This document shows, one piece after another, positions 31,119-42,072 of a stretch of 64,000 bases of DNA. The notes beneath the pieces were generated by a model. That model ran no database searches. It was not told the DNA's origin and worked only from the letters and a program-made list of their open reading frames with translations. Both the position numbers and the translations under genes were made by a program. The DNA is taken from contig WNNJ02000068.1 in NCBI GenBank assembly GCA_012934845.2, positions 31,073-95,072 on the forward strand, in the 5' to 3' direction. The DNA is from Pomphorhynchus laevis (lineage: Eukaryota > Acanthocephala > Palaeacanthocephala > Echinorhynchida > Pomphorhynchidae). Numbering within the stretch: position 1 is the stretch's first letter; every line of letters starts with the position of its first letter.

Positions 31119-32324
31119 ATGAGTAAATTTAGCATGTCGGAGCGTTCAAAGAACTCAATGAAAACTAATTTTCCTGCCAATGCAATAAACGAGGTAAGTG
31201 GAGATTTAGGTTCTCTTGAATATATTCAGGAGGGTGAACTTCCCCCGGTACCAAAATTATCCAACCTGTTGATTATCAGACTTTTGGTGCCTCTGGAAAG
31301 GCAGAACATGTTCAATGTTTTTATAAGAGGCTTTGCTCATCAATTTAAAAAAAGGATATTGTTCAATGCGATTAAATATTATGAATCTGAGATTAAAATC
31401 TCATTCTGCACTCCTGATCTCGCAATGTCGTACGTAGACTACTTTAAAAAAGAGCATTCGGAACAAGGCATAATTGCTTCCAAACCAATCCTGGCAACAA
31501 TAAAGATAAATAATATGCCCACATACATTTCAGAAGAAGATATATCAGCCCTAGAAACTGATTACAAAATCTCTAACGTGCGCTTTATAAAAGGGATTAA
31601 AGGCTTCCCCATTCCCGTTGCGTTCTGCAATGCCCCGGTTGATGAAGCTCAAAAACTATCGATTTCAACATGCAATCCTTTTATGGGGTATAATTTGAGA
31701 TTTTCAATAATCGAAACCGACTCACTAACGTACCCTCACTGCAACAATTGTCATCAGTGGGGGCATTGGTCCACTGGATGTTCTTTACCACATAAGTGCG
31801 GCGTGTGTGGTACAACTGCTATACATCCTGAGAAGTGCGAAAGTAAGCCATTTTGCGCAAACTGCGGTGGTGAGCACCCCGCATGGTCAAAAAAATGTAA
31901 AATCTTTAAGGCGTACCAAAAGAGACACAGGGGTGTAACAGCAAAACCGACTAGCTTCGTGGAAGCTGTATCGTCTAACAAGAATGACGACAGGATGCCG
32001 GACACAGAAATTCTTAAACTTATTGAAAAGCAGCATCAGGCATCAATGATTCAACTTGAAAAATTGGTCCAAAAATTGGTGGGTCAATTAGCGGAATCCT
32101 TCCGTTCTCTTCCTTCTGGGAAGACCAACAATATTAAGAAGCCACCAAAATCTAAGAAACGAAACGGGTCAGCGCTAAGCATAGCCGCTCTGAAGCTTGC
32201 TCGGAAGGATTCGATTTGGGCTATGGCTAACGAGGGAAATGAAGATATCGCCCGTGGGCAAGCGACTCCATTTGTCGTGACGGGAAGCGGTAAAGGCGAC
32301 TTTTCCGCCTCTAGTTGCGACTAG
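31119..32324 (+). CDS. Family C ORF1: gag-like protein with three CCHC zinc knuckles
   Basis: About 401 residues from ATG 31119 (MSKFSMSERSKNSMKTNFPA). A central region with KINNMPTYISEEDI and PVAFCNAP resembles the RRM-like part of Jockey-branch ORF1 proteins. Three knuckles follow: CNNCHQWGHWSTGC (about 208-221, perfect CX2CX4HX4C), CGVCGTTAIHPEKC (227-240) and CANCGGEHPAWSKKC (246-260). A Lys-rich tail with KKPPKSKKRNG follows. These proteins coat the element RNA. Intact frame. A TTG-initiated extension upstream would lie in the target duplication and is rejected. Confidence 0.92.
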   Translation: MSKFSMSERSKNSMKTNFPANAINEVSGDLGSLEYIQEGELPPVPKLSNLLIIRLLVPLERQNMFNVFIRGFAHQFKKRILFNAIKYYESEIKISFCTPDLAMSYVDYFKKEHSEQGIIASKPILATIKINNMPTYISEEDISALETDYKISNVRFIKGIKGFPIPVAFCNAPVDEAQKLSISTCNPFMGYNLRFSIIETDSLTYPHCNNCHQWGHWSTGCSLPHKCGVCGTTAIHPEKCESKPFCANCGGEHPAWSKKCKIFKAYQKRHRGVTAKPTSFVEAVSSNKNDDRMPDTEILKLIEKQHQASMIQLEKLVQKLVGQLAESFRSLPSGKTNNIKKPPKSKKRNGSALSIAALKLARKDSIWAMANEGNEDIARGQATPFVVTGSGKGDFSASSCD

Positions 32325-32358
32325 GTGGAGGGCGTCCCACTTCGGTAACACTTACGCA

Positions 32359-34816
32359 ATGGGAAGTAATCAAGGACCTTTTTCACTGAATATCCTTCAG
32401 TGGAATTCGGGAGGTGCTTCCGCCCTTAGCCTTCTATCTGGTAGAGATGCAGATGTTATAGTCCTTCAGGAGACGCGGTCTATCCGTCTCCCCCAGGATA
32501 TTACTCGATTTATCCCTAAGCACATATACACCCACTTTACTCCTTACATAACCCCCTCACTCCTCTTCATCACAAGGTCTTTTAACCCTAGTAAAAAGCT
32601 CCTTAAGATCATCCCTCCTATTAAACTACTCTTGTCCAGCCCTATCTTGTTTAGCTATATCACTTTGTAAGAACGGTAAGCGTATAAGCATAGCCAATGT
32701 CTATATTCGGCCAGGAGAAATTCACAAAAACCGTGACCTCCTGGATCAAATATTGGGGAGCGGTTATGACATGTTACTTGGTGACTTCAACGACAGAACT
32801 GGTCGTTGGATTAATGCAGCACTCCGCAGAGCAAGGATCGACTATCTTATTCATAAACCACCTTCCCCAACCTTTCATTGCTCTACAACAAATTCTCTCC
32901 TCGACATATTACTGCTACATAAGATGTGGTTGTTGAAACCCATTTGCACCGAGCAGTCGCGTCAACAACAGACCACCTCTCATGACCTAATTCGCTGGCG
33001 GCTAGAGGACGATACGTTGCTTAGAAGAAGGTTTCACTTTGATCCTATTAGAGTGGCCTTCTTTCAGGCAGCTATCCAACTCTTCCCCAGAATTGGAATT
33101 GAGAGTTTGACCGAATTTAATTCCTACCTCTCATCGCAAGCTACCGCGATCTTTTTGACTACCTATAAAGGTCGAATATACAATCCTACTCCAACAAAGC
33201 TCAAGGTCCTAGCTAAAATGTTGCACCTTCCCAATCTCTCTGTTTCCGCCAGACATATCCTCTCGAATGAATATTGGAGCTCTAGATATAGGCTCCAGCT
33301 GAGCAGGGATAGGGCAAGCATTGCTCACCAAAACCCTTCTCAGGCTTCCTTCTGGAAGATATTCAAGAAGGAGAAATTTGTTTGCTGGAAGGATAGAGCC
33401 TTGGTTTGGATTGGTAGCATAGGCCTTGACAAAGTTTTAGAGGAGTCACTTTCCTTACACAATTATGGAGCCACTCATTCTCCCCAACCAATCCCGCCTT
33501 GGTGTGACTTCAGGAGTAGGGACTTGTCTGTTACAGATATCCTTAACTCCTGGGGACCACTCCCGGGCACCTCCAAATCCCACGCGCCACTCACCACTCG
33601 TGTCTGTCAGCTTTTGACATACAGTCAGAGAAAGGAGGTCGCCATCACAATGCTATTAGCCTCCCCGTCTGACATAGCGGAAATCAACATCAGCCGTCGA
33701 GTTTTTTTACCTAAAAAGAGATTAATCACTTGTCCTAAAGATCTGCGGCCCATCTCGATTCAAAACGCCCTCATATCCATCTACGAGAAAGCGCTTGCGC
33801 GTAGAATCCGCGTTCATTTATGTAGGCGTAATTTGATCCCACCGAGTTTTCATGGGTTTGTCAAAGGGCGCTCGGTCCATTCAGCAATTGGTGAAGTGCA
33901 TCAGTTTTGTCAGGATAATAGTCATCAGCTTGCTGTGGCTGTTTTTCTTGATTTTTCAGCTGCATTTGACCGGATCTCCATTCCCTTCGTTATCTCCTCT
34001 CTCAGGTCCCTCGGGTTGCCTGCGAGAATTGTTAACAGGGTGGAGATATTGTTGTACACCAAGCGGTTCTACTATGAAGACGACCCTGATGCGCGTCAGT
34101 TCTACCCTATTACAGGTGTACCTCAAGGATCCCCACTTTCTCCTATCTTATATCTTGCTGCATCCATTGTATTATTCAAGAATTTTAAACGTGATCAACA
34201 TCTAGTGGTATATGCTGATGATACCACAGCCTTGTTCTCTGGACGCAGGTGCAAAGATGTAATCTCTGACATCAGCCATTTCTTTTTAAGATTAAAAGAT
34301 CAGTTGCCCCCATCCAATCTTATTTTAAACTCCTCAAAATCACAGGTGGTTGTCTTTAATGGCGTTCCTGCCACCAAAAAGAAACTTAAGAGACTAGCAC
34401 TCTCTACACTCTCCTCCATTTTGCAGCATCAACCACTCCCCATCTTCACGAGTCGAGTAAAATATCTGGGGTTCACCGTTACGGTGAATTGGTCGGCGAA
34501 AGCTGACCTGGATAGACTTAAACGTATCCTGAAGAAAGCTAGGTGGGCTCTGAAACGGGCCCAGCATCTGTCATTGAATGGGATAACCCAAGTGCGCCTC
34601 TGGGGTACTTGGGCTATCTCGGGATTAGTCTTCTTCTCACGAGGACGTCCCCCAGAACAAAGACTAAGGTTTCTCAAGCTCCTCATCTCGAGATTACCAA
34701 CCATAGTCCGCCTTGACTGGACTCTTAGGTGTGTGAGAGACCCCGAATGGTTCAGTCAGAGGGCGGCGCGCTGGTGCGGCCGAAGGGCTCAGATCCCTCT
34801 GGACCTGAGGCCGTGA
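32359..34816 (+). pseudogene. Family C ORF2: APE endonuclease-reverse transcriptase, one frameshift
   Basis: Starts MGSNQGPFSLNILQWNSGGA 34 nt after the ORF1 stop. The endonuclease has LQETRSIRLP, then after a single frame change near 32630-32640 it continues with CKNGKRISIANVYIRPGEI and LLGDFNDRTGRW. The RT carries RRVFLPKKRLITCPKDLRPI, VFLDFSAAFDRIS (33942-33978), GVPQGSPLSPILYLAAS and VYADDTTALFSG (YADD at 34211-34222). The C-terminus ends RRAQIPLDLRP. About 819 residues in total. The rest of the frame is open over 2 kb, so the frameshift is recent or could be a sequencing error. Confidence 0.9.
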
Positions 34817-34946
34817 ATATAAGTTGAAGATTCCAAAATACACGTCGTGAACAGTTTCTATTTTAAGTTGTCTTTTGCATGTTTTTGTTTCTTAAGTTTT
34901 TATCAGTTATATAGTTATTAATAAAACCCTTACTTACTTACTTACT

Positions 34947-34958
34947 TGCAAAGGTTGC
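34947..34958. repeat. Target-site duplication of C, right copy
   Basis: TGCAAAGGTTGC, identical to 31090-31101. Confidence 0.95.
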
Positions 34959-35432
34959 AAACGTCGTTTAAAATGTGCAAAATTTCAAAACTTCCTGTGT
35001 AAACTACCGTGCAGATTTTTGTCATAATTGTCTTATAGGTAACAATTTACAGACCGCTGAGACTTCACCTTCAAGCAGCAAAGATACAAATCAATTAAAC
35101 AACCAAACAGATGCTTATCTTGAACATGAATCCCCGAACAGCCGCTTACTTTCTATTGTCGTTTCCTATCAATTAAGCGTTTTAAATTCACTCTTTTCCG
35201 AAGCTATTAAGAATTCCACAGTATCTCGTTTAATGCTAGTCTATAGTGGTAAAAATTCTCACAACGTGTTATGCAAATTTAGCTGAGAATAAACCAGATG
35301 CGACATAGCCCTCAAACGTGATGTTGTTTTTACACAGTGTTCTGCAATGATTACCGACCATCAAAATTTGATAAATTTATAAGACACTAGAACTTTGTTT
35401 TACCTTATGATAAAGTGGATGCATCGCTGAAC
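34947..35432 (+). pseudogene. Family E LINE, piece 2: rest of Cys-rich domain
   Basis: Continues the finger region after the C insertion: CKGCKRRLKC, then LCVNYRADFCHNCLIG, corresponding to G residues 67-95 (KCKGCRCAKTGIHCTNC...CSNC). A Ser/Asn-rich stretch and LLSIVVSYQLSVLNSLFSEA follow (compare G NLLQLATVFCQLIRQ). After 35285 the frame is broken but the DNA still reads as E (AENKPDAT). It ends where F is inserted. Confidence 0.8.
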
Positions 35433-36990
35433 TATTTATTATTATTAATTGACAACAAATTGAGCCGAGGCTCTTTACAAGTTGCTTCACAAAATAAAAA
35501 GAATAAAAAGAATAAGAGTCGTTTTGTCCCTCCCTCATCAGATGAACTACTGAAAATCCCACCGTTGTCTTGAGAAGGAAGGGGCATCATCCAGTAGGGC
35601 GCAAAAGCTTGAAGCAGTAGACGACAAAACGGCCGCACTCTGAAACGAATTCCAAGATCGTACGACTCGTTTGGCAAAGCAGGAAACTGCATGCGTGTAC
35701 CTTTGTGTTTTCAGCATCAGGGGTGTCCGCGAAGAGAAGGTTGACCTCTCAGTTGCAGTAGATGTGACAGTGGATGATCTTTAGTATGCAAAATTTTCCA
35801 AACAAGAGAGAGATCGCTTGTCACGGATAAGACAAGGCATATTTAATATCTGGAGGCGTTTCGCTTAGCTAAAAATATGCAGCCCTGAGACTAATTTAGT
35901 TGTTGATCTTAACACTTTCTCCAATGCACGACGCTCATAAGTAGTTTTGGGATAACAAGCTGGCGATGCGTATAAGATATGGCTCAAGAAAAACGCATTT
36001 GCTAAGGTATGGTAACATAACGGATCTATGCCTATCAGAGCTCGACGAGTATGTCCTATTAAGCGTTTTGTGATGCAACACACGTAGTCTGAATGCTTTC
36101 GAGTGGATAAGTCAGCACAAACCCAAACTCCCAAATCTTTATATGAGTGGTTCTTTCGATACTAATTGAACCAAACTGGTACTCACCTCCAAGATGATCA
36201 CATGATCTTCGTGATATACGCATACATGTACATTTAGCGGAATTGATCCTCAAGTGATTTCGTATAGACCAATTGGATATAACGTCGACGTCGCTTTGTA
36301 AATGCTGTTTGTCAAGATCGGAAATAATAGGTCGCCAAACTTTAAGATCATCTGCATATAATAAACTGAATGAACTGATATTTGGTATCAAATCGTTGAT
36401 ATAAAGACTGAATAAGATGGGACCCAATACACTTCCCTGTGGAACACCTAACAACACTGGAAATGGACTCGACAGCGACTCACTTACTCGTACGACACTT
36501 TGTCGGTTGGAAAGGAATACACGAATCCAGTTTATGATCCTCTTATCAAGATGAATGTGCTCCAACTTCTCAATAAGACGCGTGTGATTAACTGAGTCGA
36601 ACGCTTTTGAGAAATCAAAGAAAATGACATCAACTGGTATACCTTGATCATAATAGTGATACCAATTTTCACGTACATGTACAAGATTAGTAGTCGTGGA
36701 ATAACCTTTTCGGAAGCCATGCTGTGCTGGGTTCAAAATTTGAAATCTAATTAGAAATTCTATTATTCGTCGCTTAATCAATATTTCTAGCACACGACAA
36801 CACACGCAAGTGAGACTAATAGGCCTATAATTGTTAATGGACGAACTATCCCCTTTTTTATAAATAGGACAGATGATGGAATTCTGCCAATCAGAAGAAA
36901 CAGCGCCAAAAGCAACAGACGCAGAGAAAATATTGTAAAGCGGATGACATATTATGTCAGCGATGTTGCGCAAATATACGGGCGGTAAGC
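35433..36990 (-). mobile_element. CR1/Jockey-type LINE, family F, 5'-truncated, inside E
   Basis: Minus strand. Long frame 36973-36059: GLPPVYLRNIADIICHPLYN, VAFGAVSSDWQNSIICPIYK, INNYRPISLTCVCCRVLE, FFDFSKAFDSVNH (motif A), GVPQGSVLGPILFSLYINDL and SLLYADDLKVW (YADD). A frame change near 36100 leads to GVWVCADLSTRKHSDYVCC... and the C-terminus. The 3' UTR has a GAGCC/GGCTC hairpin (35462-35473 on the plus strand) and an (AAT)n tail. 5' truncated just before the RT, where the hairpin block at 36974-37083 begins. Two or more frame breaks. Confidence 0.88.
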
Positions 36991-37083
36991 CATCTGGCTT
37001 ACCAGATGACTTACCAAATGGCTTACCAGATGGATTACCATCTGGCTTACCAGATGGTAAGCCTATACGGGCGGTAAGCCATC
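36974..37083. repeat. Reiterated foldback block at the 5' junction of F
   Basis: GGTAAGCCA (36984-36992) with TGGCTTACC (36995-37003). TTACCATCTGG (37035-37045) with CCAGATGGTAA (37050-37060). Several further half-copies of GGCTTACCAGATG lie between. The F end TATACGGGCGGTAAGCCATC (36975-36994) is repeated in direct orientation at 37064-37083. The bases encode F residues (DGLPPVY), so F's own broken end was recopied in both orientations. Confidence 0.9.
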
Positions 37084-37612
37084 ATTTAATGAAACAAATT
37101 ATCTTCAGCACCACATCTTAAATCCAAATTTCACAAATGAGAACGACTTCATTAAACGTTACCGAAAATTAATTACAAAAGGTCTATTATCAGCCATTAC
37201 CGCAGTTTTTGAAAACAAAACTGAATTCAAAGTATCCAAGCGATATAGTAAATGATAAAAGTGTAAGAATGATTCTTGAAGCTACATCCTCAAGCGGCTG
37301 ATTGGTATGAGGATGTATTGTTATCAGAGAGGCTTCCTGGTTCTCTAGTTTACAATTCTAGCCGATTTCTTGTGATTGATAATCTGGGCTTGCAAATGCA
37401 CTCGAGGTGGATTCGGGCCTTCTGGGCTTGATGCTAATAGCTGGACTCAACTTCTTACGAAGTTTGGAAAAGAATCAACAAGTCTCACATATTTTATAGC
37501 TGCTTTGGCAATTCGGATTGTAACAGAATCGATTAATTGTGATAACTTAAAAGCTTAAAAAGCATGCCGTCTTATCGCGCTGAAGAAAAATTCAGGTGGA
37601 ACTCGTCCAATT
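37084..37612 (+). pseudogene. Family E LINE, piece 3: region before the RT
   Basis: Reads NENDFIKRYRKLITKGLLSA (compare G KRWYKDFIKLMTHGKTTSAV), then after breaks GGFGPSGLDANSWTQLLTKF and the RLIAL/KK..GGTR region leading into RT. It stops at CCAATT 37607-37612, where A is inserted. The next E base is found at 41730. Confidence 0.85.
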
Positions 37613-37699
37613 AATAATAATATAATAATTTATTTAACGTGGCAAATGCGTGCAAAATGCACGCTTACATGACCACTAACAAAAAAAGAACATCAAAGG

Positions 37700-40173
37700 T
37701 CACAGGTAATTAGTTAATTGTTGAAAACGAATTGGATTTGGCGTTTGAAGTACGGCATAAATGTTGATTGGCGGATATGAATATACAGTTGATTCCACAA
37801 GAGAGGAGCAGCCACAACGAAGGATCGGAAGCCAAAAGAGGTAGAGTAGATTGGGATATGTAAAAGAAGGGAATTACGGGAACGATGAGCACATTACACA
37901 GTACGAGAATTGTCGAGAAAAGGAAGGTTGAGAAATGAAGGGGTATGAGAAGTTATAAGGCGAAAAGCAATGATAAGAAGACGAATTTGAACACGACAAT
38001 AAATGGTAGGCCAATCAAGAGAAACAAGATAGTGGGATGTACGATCAAAACGACGAAGACGGAGGAGAATTCGAACTACAGATGAGAATGTCATCAGCAT
38101 ATTGCATAACATGGAAGTTAAATTTATGAGAAATCGAAGACAAGTCACCGAGAAGAAGAGAGAAAAGCATAGGGCCTAATACGGAGCCTTGTGAAACACC
38201 GGTCGGGATGGATGAAGGATGGGAGAGAGAAGAGTTAGAATATACGCGAAATGTACGGTTTGACAGATATGAAGAAAACCATGATACAGTGGGTAAAGAG
38301 AAGCCATAATCATGACGAAGGCGATGTAGAAGAATCGAGTGATCGACGATGTCAAAAGCAGACGATAGATCAAGAGAAACTATGACACTACATAATTTAT
38401 GATCGCGCGAGATGAGTAAGTCATTATAAACTTTAAGACAGGCAATTTCAGTAGAGTGATTAGAGCGAAAAGCGGCTTGGAAGGGAGGAAACAAGTTAGA
38501 GGAAAAGAGATATGTATTAACTTGCTTGAGAACGAGACGCTCAAGGAGTTTAGAGAGGGTTGGTAGAAGTGAGATTGGACGGTACGAAGATGGTAGTGAG
38601 GAGTCGAGAGATTGCTTTTTGATGATAGGACGAACAGCGGCGCATTTCCAGATGGAATGAAATGTACGGCTACGGATGGACGAGTTGAACAATGTGGTTA
38701 GGAAGGGTGAGATAGAGGAGCAGATATTTTTAAGCAAGTGAGTTGGAGTTGGGTCAGAAGGAGAAGTTTTATTAGATAATGACAGCAGAACCGATAAAAC
38801 TTCATCAGACGAAACGGGAATAAGGTGGAATAGTTCTGAGAGGGAAGTATTTAAAGAGAAGAGTGGGTACAAGAGGGCTATGGGTAGTAGGGAAAGTAAA
38901 TTAGATAGCTTAGTTTGTAGATAAGAAGAAAATTCATCAGGATTTATATTACAAGAAGTAGATGATCGTGAAAGAATTGAGTTTAAGATTTTCCAATGAG
39001 ATTTAGAGTTGGAAGATGACTCGAGTTGATTTCGCCAAAAGAGAGTACGTTTAGTACGTATAAGAAGAAGATGTGAACGGCGTAGAGAAAAGTAGGAATC
39101 ACGGAGATTTGGAGGGAGTGAGTTGGGAGAACGTTTAAGAAAGCGATTATACACACGAAAAGAGTGACGGAGTCGACGCTTAGAAAGACTATAGTCAGAA
39201 TCGAACCAGGGAGCATGGTGCAAGCGCTGAGAGCGTCGGAGTCGACTAGGCAGAAGTTTATTGATTATGGACATAAGTTCAGAATCAAACAAAATGCAGA
39301 TATCATCGGGAGAGAGATAGTTGAGAGGAAGTGAAAAGAGTGAAGAATTGAGTAAGGCTGTGCAGAGAATAGGGATATCGAGAAGTTTCCAGGGTCGACT
39401 TGGTGTGGATAATGGTGGAGGCGGAGAAGTAGGATGAGGACGAGTAAGAGTAAGAGTGACAAGGAAATGATCGGACAAACCGAAATCAGTAATTGACAAG
39501 GGAGTATAGTCATTGAAGCAGATAGGGACAGCAATGATGTCGAGAGCACCGCCGAGAATATGAGTTGGGCTTGTTGAAAGTAATTTATAGTTAAAATCAG
39601 AAAAAAGATTAGTTAAAGTGATAGAGTCAGAGTCAGCCGGGCGATCAAGACGAATGTTAAAGTCACCGAGAACAAAAGAAGGAGTATAAGACAAGGAACA
39701 GTGAGACATGAGATCTGCAAGGTCGTTAAAGATGATACGTGAGGGGGCAACTGAACCTGGACGGTATACAATCACAAGTTCCAGAGGGAAAGGAGTTGAT
39801 AATCTGCATATGAGTAATTCGAACGAGGTGTAACGGATGTTAACGTTAATTTTACGTAAAGACATTGGGTGACGAGCAATGGCAACAATACCGCCATGGT
39901 TAAAAGCAGTAGATGTATGAGAGGCAATTGGACGAGCTGATTCAACTAAAGAACAACCAGAGCGACATAGACGACGAATAGCAAGATCGTCGGAGTCACA
40001 ATGCTAGGATTCGGTAATGCATAGAATATCGATAGATAATTGATCGAAGATATCAAGGAGCATATCAGCTTTATGAAGAATGGAGCGAGTGTTTTGTATA
40101 GACTAAGACGAAAAGTATGTTTAGGAGCGAGATCGACTAGCGAAGAAGACAAGGGGGAGAGATGGGACCCCAT
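37700..40173 (-). pseudogene. Family A ORF2 with internal deletion
   Basis: Begins MGSHLSPLSSSLVDLAPKHT at 40173 with a break near 40100. It is open from 39865 to 38045 (606 residues) through the endonuclease, GDFNIRLD, and the RT to QYADDIL. There the deletion joins it out of frame to the last quarter of the protein (38080-37710). The GVPQGS motif reads GVSQGS. Non-functional. Confidence 0.88.
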
Positions 40174-41509
40174 CGAATTTTTGGCCTTGTGTGTACAACG
40201 TGAAAATTTCCATTGATTTTATGTATAGATAAGGATGACTCGCCGTTTGTTTCACGTCGATGTTTCTCAATGCGAGCTTAATTGAGCTGGGCAATATCAG
40301 AAGGGGAGCGGTCAGGAAAGATACGACTAGTAGACGAAGTGGTAAGAAGTTTAAAACGTTGGGAAAGTACCAAGGATGCATGTGAACTATGTCGGAAAAC
40401 AATTTTTAGGAGTGGAGGACTGAGATGATTGGATTTAGTGGATTTGTTTAAACGGATAAAAGATACAGGAGCGATATTATTGAAGAGGGATGGATTATTA
40501 TCAGGAAGAATGGTTGCTAGAATAGACCTGAAAGCAGATACATCATCATCGAGGCGACATTGAGGAGAAGCAGATTCGGAAACCTTTAAATTAGATATGA
40601 TAATGCATCGATCGCGCGAAGGAAAACGATTACGTAGTGGTGGACGGAAAGACCTGGTAGCAGTAGAGGCAGAAGAGCAGATAAACGTGGGAATGACAGG
40701 GGTGCTAAGTTAAGATTTAAGATAGTTTGGAGCATGTGTGACAGAAGTGGATTGTTGAATCGGTTGATCGGAGATGTTACTGGAGATGATTTTGACGGAA
40801 GGATGTAAATTATTGATAGGTGATACTGTTGGAGCATGTGTGACAGAAGTGGATTGTTGAATAGGTTGAACGGAGATGTTACTGGAGATAATTTTGACAG
40901 AAGGATGTAAATTATTGAGAAGTGATACGGTAGAGGTAGAGTAAGGAGTACGTGAAGAGAAGAAACAAGTATGAGATGTATTTAGATGTGGGGATTAATA
41001 GGAAAAATGAGGTACGAGATGAAGGCCTTTACTGTTTGCATTGTTAGGAAGATGAAGATTATGGGAAGTTTTATCTGTAGTTAAAGGAGGAGTGTGTGAG
41101 AAGTTTCAAGAACGGGTTTTATAGATGACGAAGGAGTTGGTAAGCAAACGGATGACGACGATAGATTGGAAGATATGTTGTCGTTTGTTGATGCTCCATG
41201 TATAACAGCGGTTTGAGTCGACTGAGAGATATCAAGTTTATTTATTAAGCATAAATCTGTTTTGTTAGCGTTCAGAACGTCTCCACCGTTTGAGTGGTCA
41301 TTCTTCATTAGCTTACCTACGAGGGCAGCACAACAGAAGCCGCAGAGGAAATTCCGATTTAAAACGTTGTCCTCGTCAGTGAAAGGAATGGCAACGTGAG
41401 TCCAAACATTGCAATTCTTGTTGTCGCATCCAATTTGCTTTTCGATGTAAGCTTCCTTGACGGACTTGAGTTGCTGGCCGACATTTTTAGTTAGCTTTCT
41501 CTTTGCCAT
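40137..41509 (-). pseudogene. Family A ORF1, frameshifted
   Basis: MAKRKLTKNVGQQLKSVKEA start at 41509, the PHD-type finger CDNKNCNVWTHV...FLCGFCC, then a Ser/Thr-rich linker; the frame is lost after about 41080. The C-terminal domain is recognisable to the stop at 40137-40139, 37 nt inside ORF2. Collinear with 9306-10683, though the linker differs by duplication of a LLSHMLQT-type block. Confidence 0.8.
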
Positions 41510-41691
41510 AATAAAATGTTAATTAGTTAGTTATAATCAAGAATGTTTAAACTCCGTTAGTCTGCAAGTCGTTAGTTGTAAGTAGCGAGCGGATGTCGTC
41601 GATGGTTGTCGATAATTGTCAAGCGGATGGTTGTCGTTAGTGGTCGTCGAAGGTTGTCGTTGGTTGTCGTCGAAGATTGTAGTTAGAATTT

Positions 41692-41743
41692 CAAACTGAA
41701 TTGAAATTCAGTTTGCCATTTGAAACGAATTGCCATTTGAAAC
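41692..41743. repeat. Foldback and target reiteration at the 5' junction of A in E
   Basis: CAAACTGAATT (41692-41702) pairs with AATTCAGTTTG (41705-41715). The E target word TTGCCATTTGAAAC occurs twice in tandem (41713-41726 and 41730-41743). Both copies lie on the 5' side of A, so this is not a normal target duplication. Confidence 0.88.
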
Positions 41744-42001
41744 ACAGAAAGAAGAATTATCAGCAAGCCAATATTTGAGATAATGAAGAAAGATATTCAA
41801 GACGTGGTTTCAAATGTACAATTGGCATCAGGTAAGAAAGCAGGCATTGACCATGCTATTCATGCACTTAGCAACGAATTTAATTCTCACTCAAATACAA
41901 TATTACTTACTGTCGACGCATCTAATGCTTTTAACTCAGTCAATAGAAAGGTCGCGCTGCTTAATATAAACTACTCATGTCCGTGCATTTTTCTCGTTAT
42001 G

Positions 42002-42072
<71 letters not shown>

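Larger units (their letters stand above)
31102..34946 (+). mobile_element. Full-length family C LINE (Jockey/I/R1-like) inside E
   Basis: 3.85 kb between perfect 12-bp target duplications. Very short 5' UTR (17 nt), ORF1 (gag-like with zinc knuckles), 34-nt gap, ORF2 (APE endonuclease plus RT), 130-nt 3' region and a (CTTA)n tail at 34926-34946. No RNase H domain seen. The intact ORF1, single frameshift in ORF2 and perfect duplication mark it as a recent insertion, later than the decay of its host element E. I cannot place the clade more closely than the Jockey/I/R1 branch. Confidence 0.93.
37613..41680 (-). mobile_element. Near full-length CR1-like LINE family A, inside E
   Basis: Minus strand, same 5' start as the plus copy at 9090. 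5' UTR 41680-41510, ORF1, ORF2 overlapping by 37 nt (40137-40173), 3' hairpin GCGTGCAAAATGCACGC (37648-37664) and (ATT)n tail. A deletion of about 450 bp removes the region after the YADD motif (junction near 38080). Apart from that and a few frame breaks it is very close to the other A copies. It sits inside E between 37612 and 41730. Confidence 0.92.

Noticed and set aside
36974-37083. CRISPR-like or satellite array
   Set aside because: Units are irregular, in alternating orientation and identical to the end of F; no spacers of constant length. The DNA is eukaryotic.
41692-41743. Tandem TTGCCATTTGAAAC as a normal target-site duplication of A
   Set aside because: Both copies lie on the same side of A; the 3' side ends at CCAATT without it.
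42004-42071. TA array as an origin or regulatory element
   Set aside because: Simple (TA)n microsatellite inside a dead RT; nothing else suggests function.
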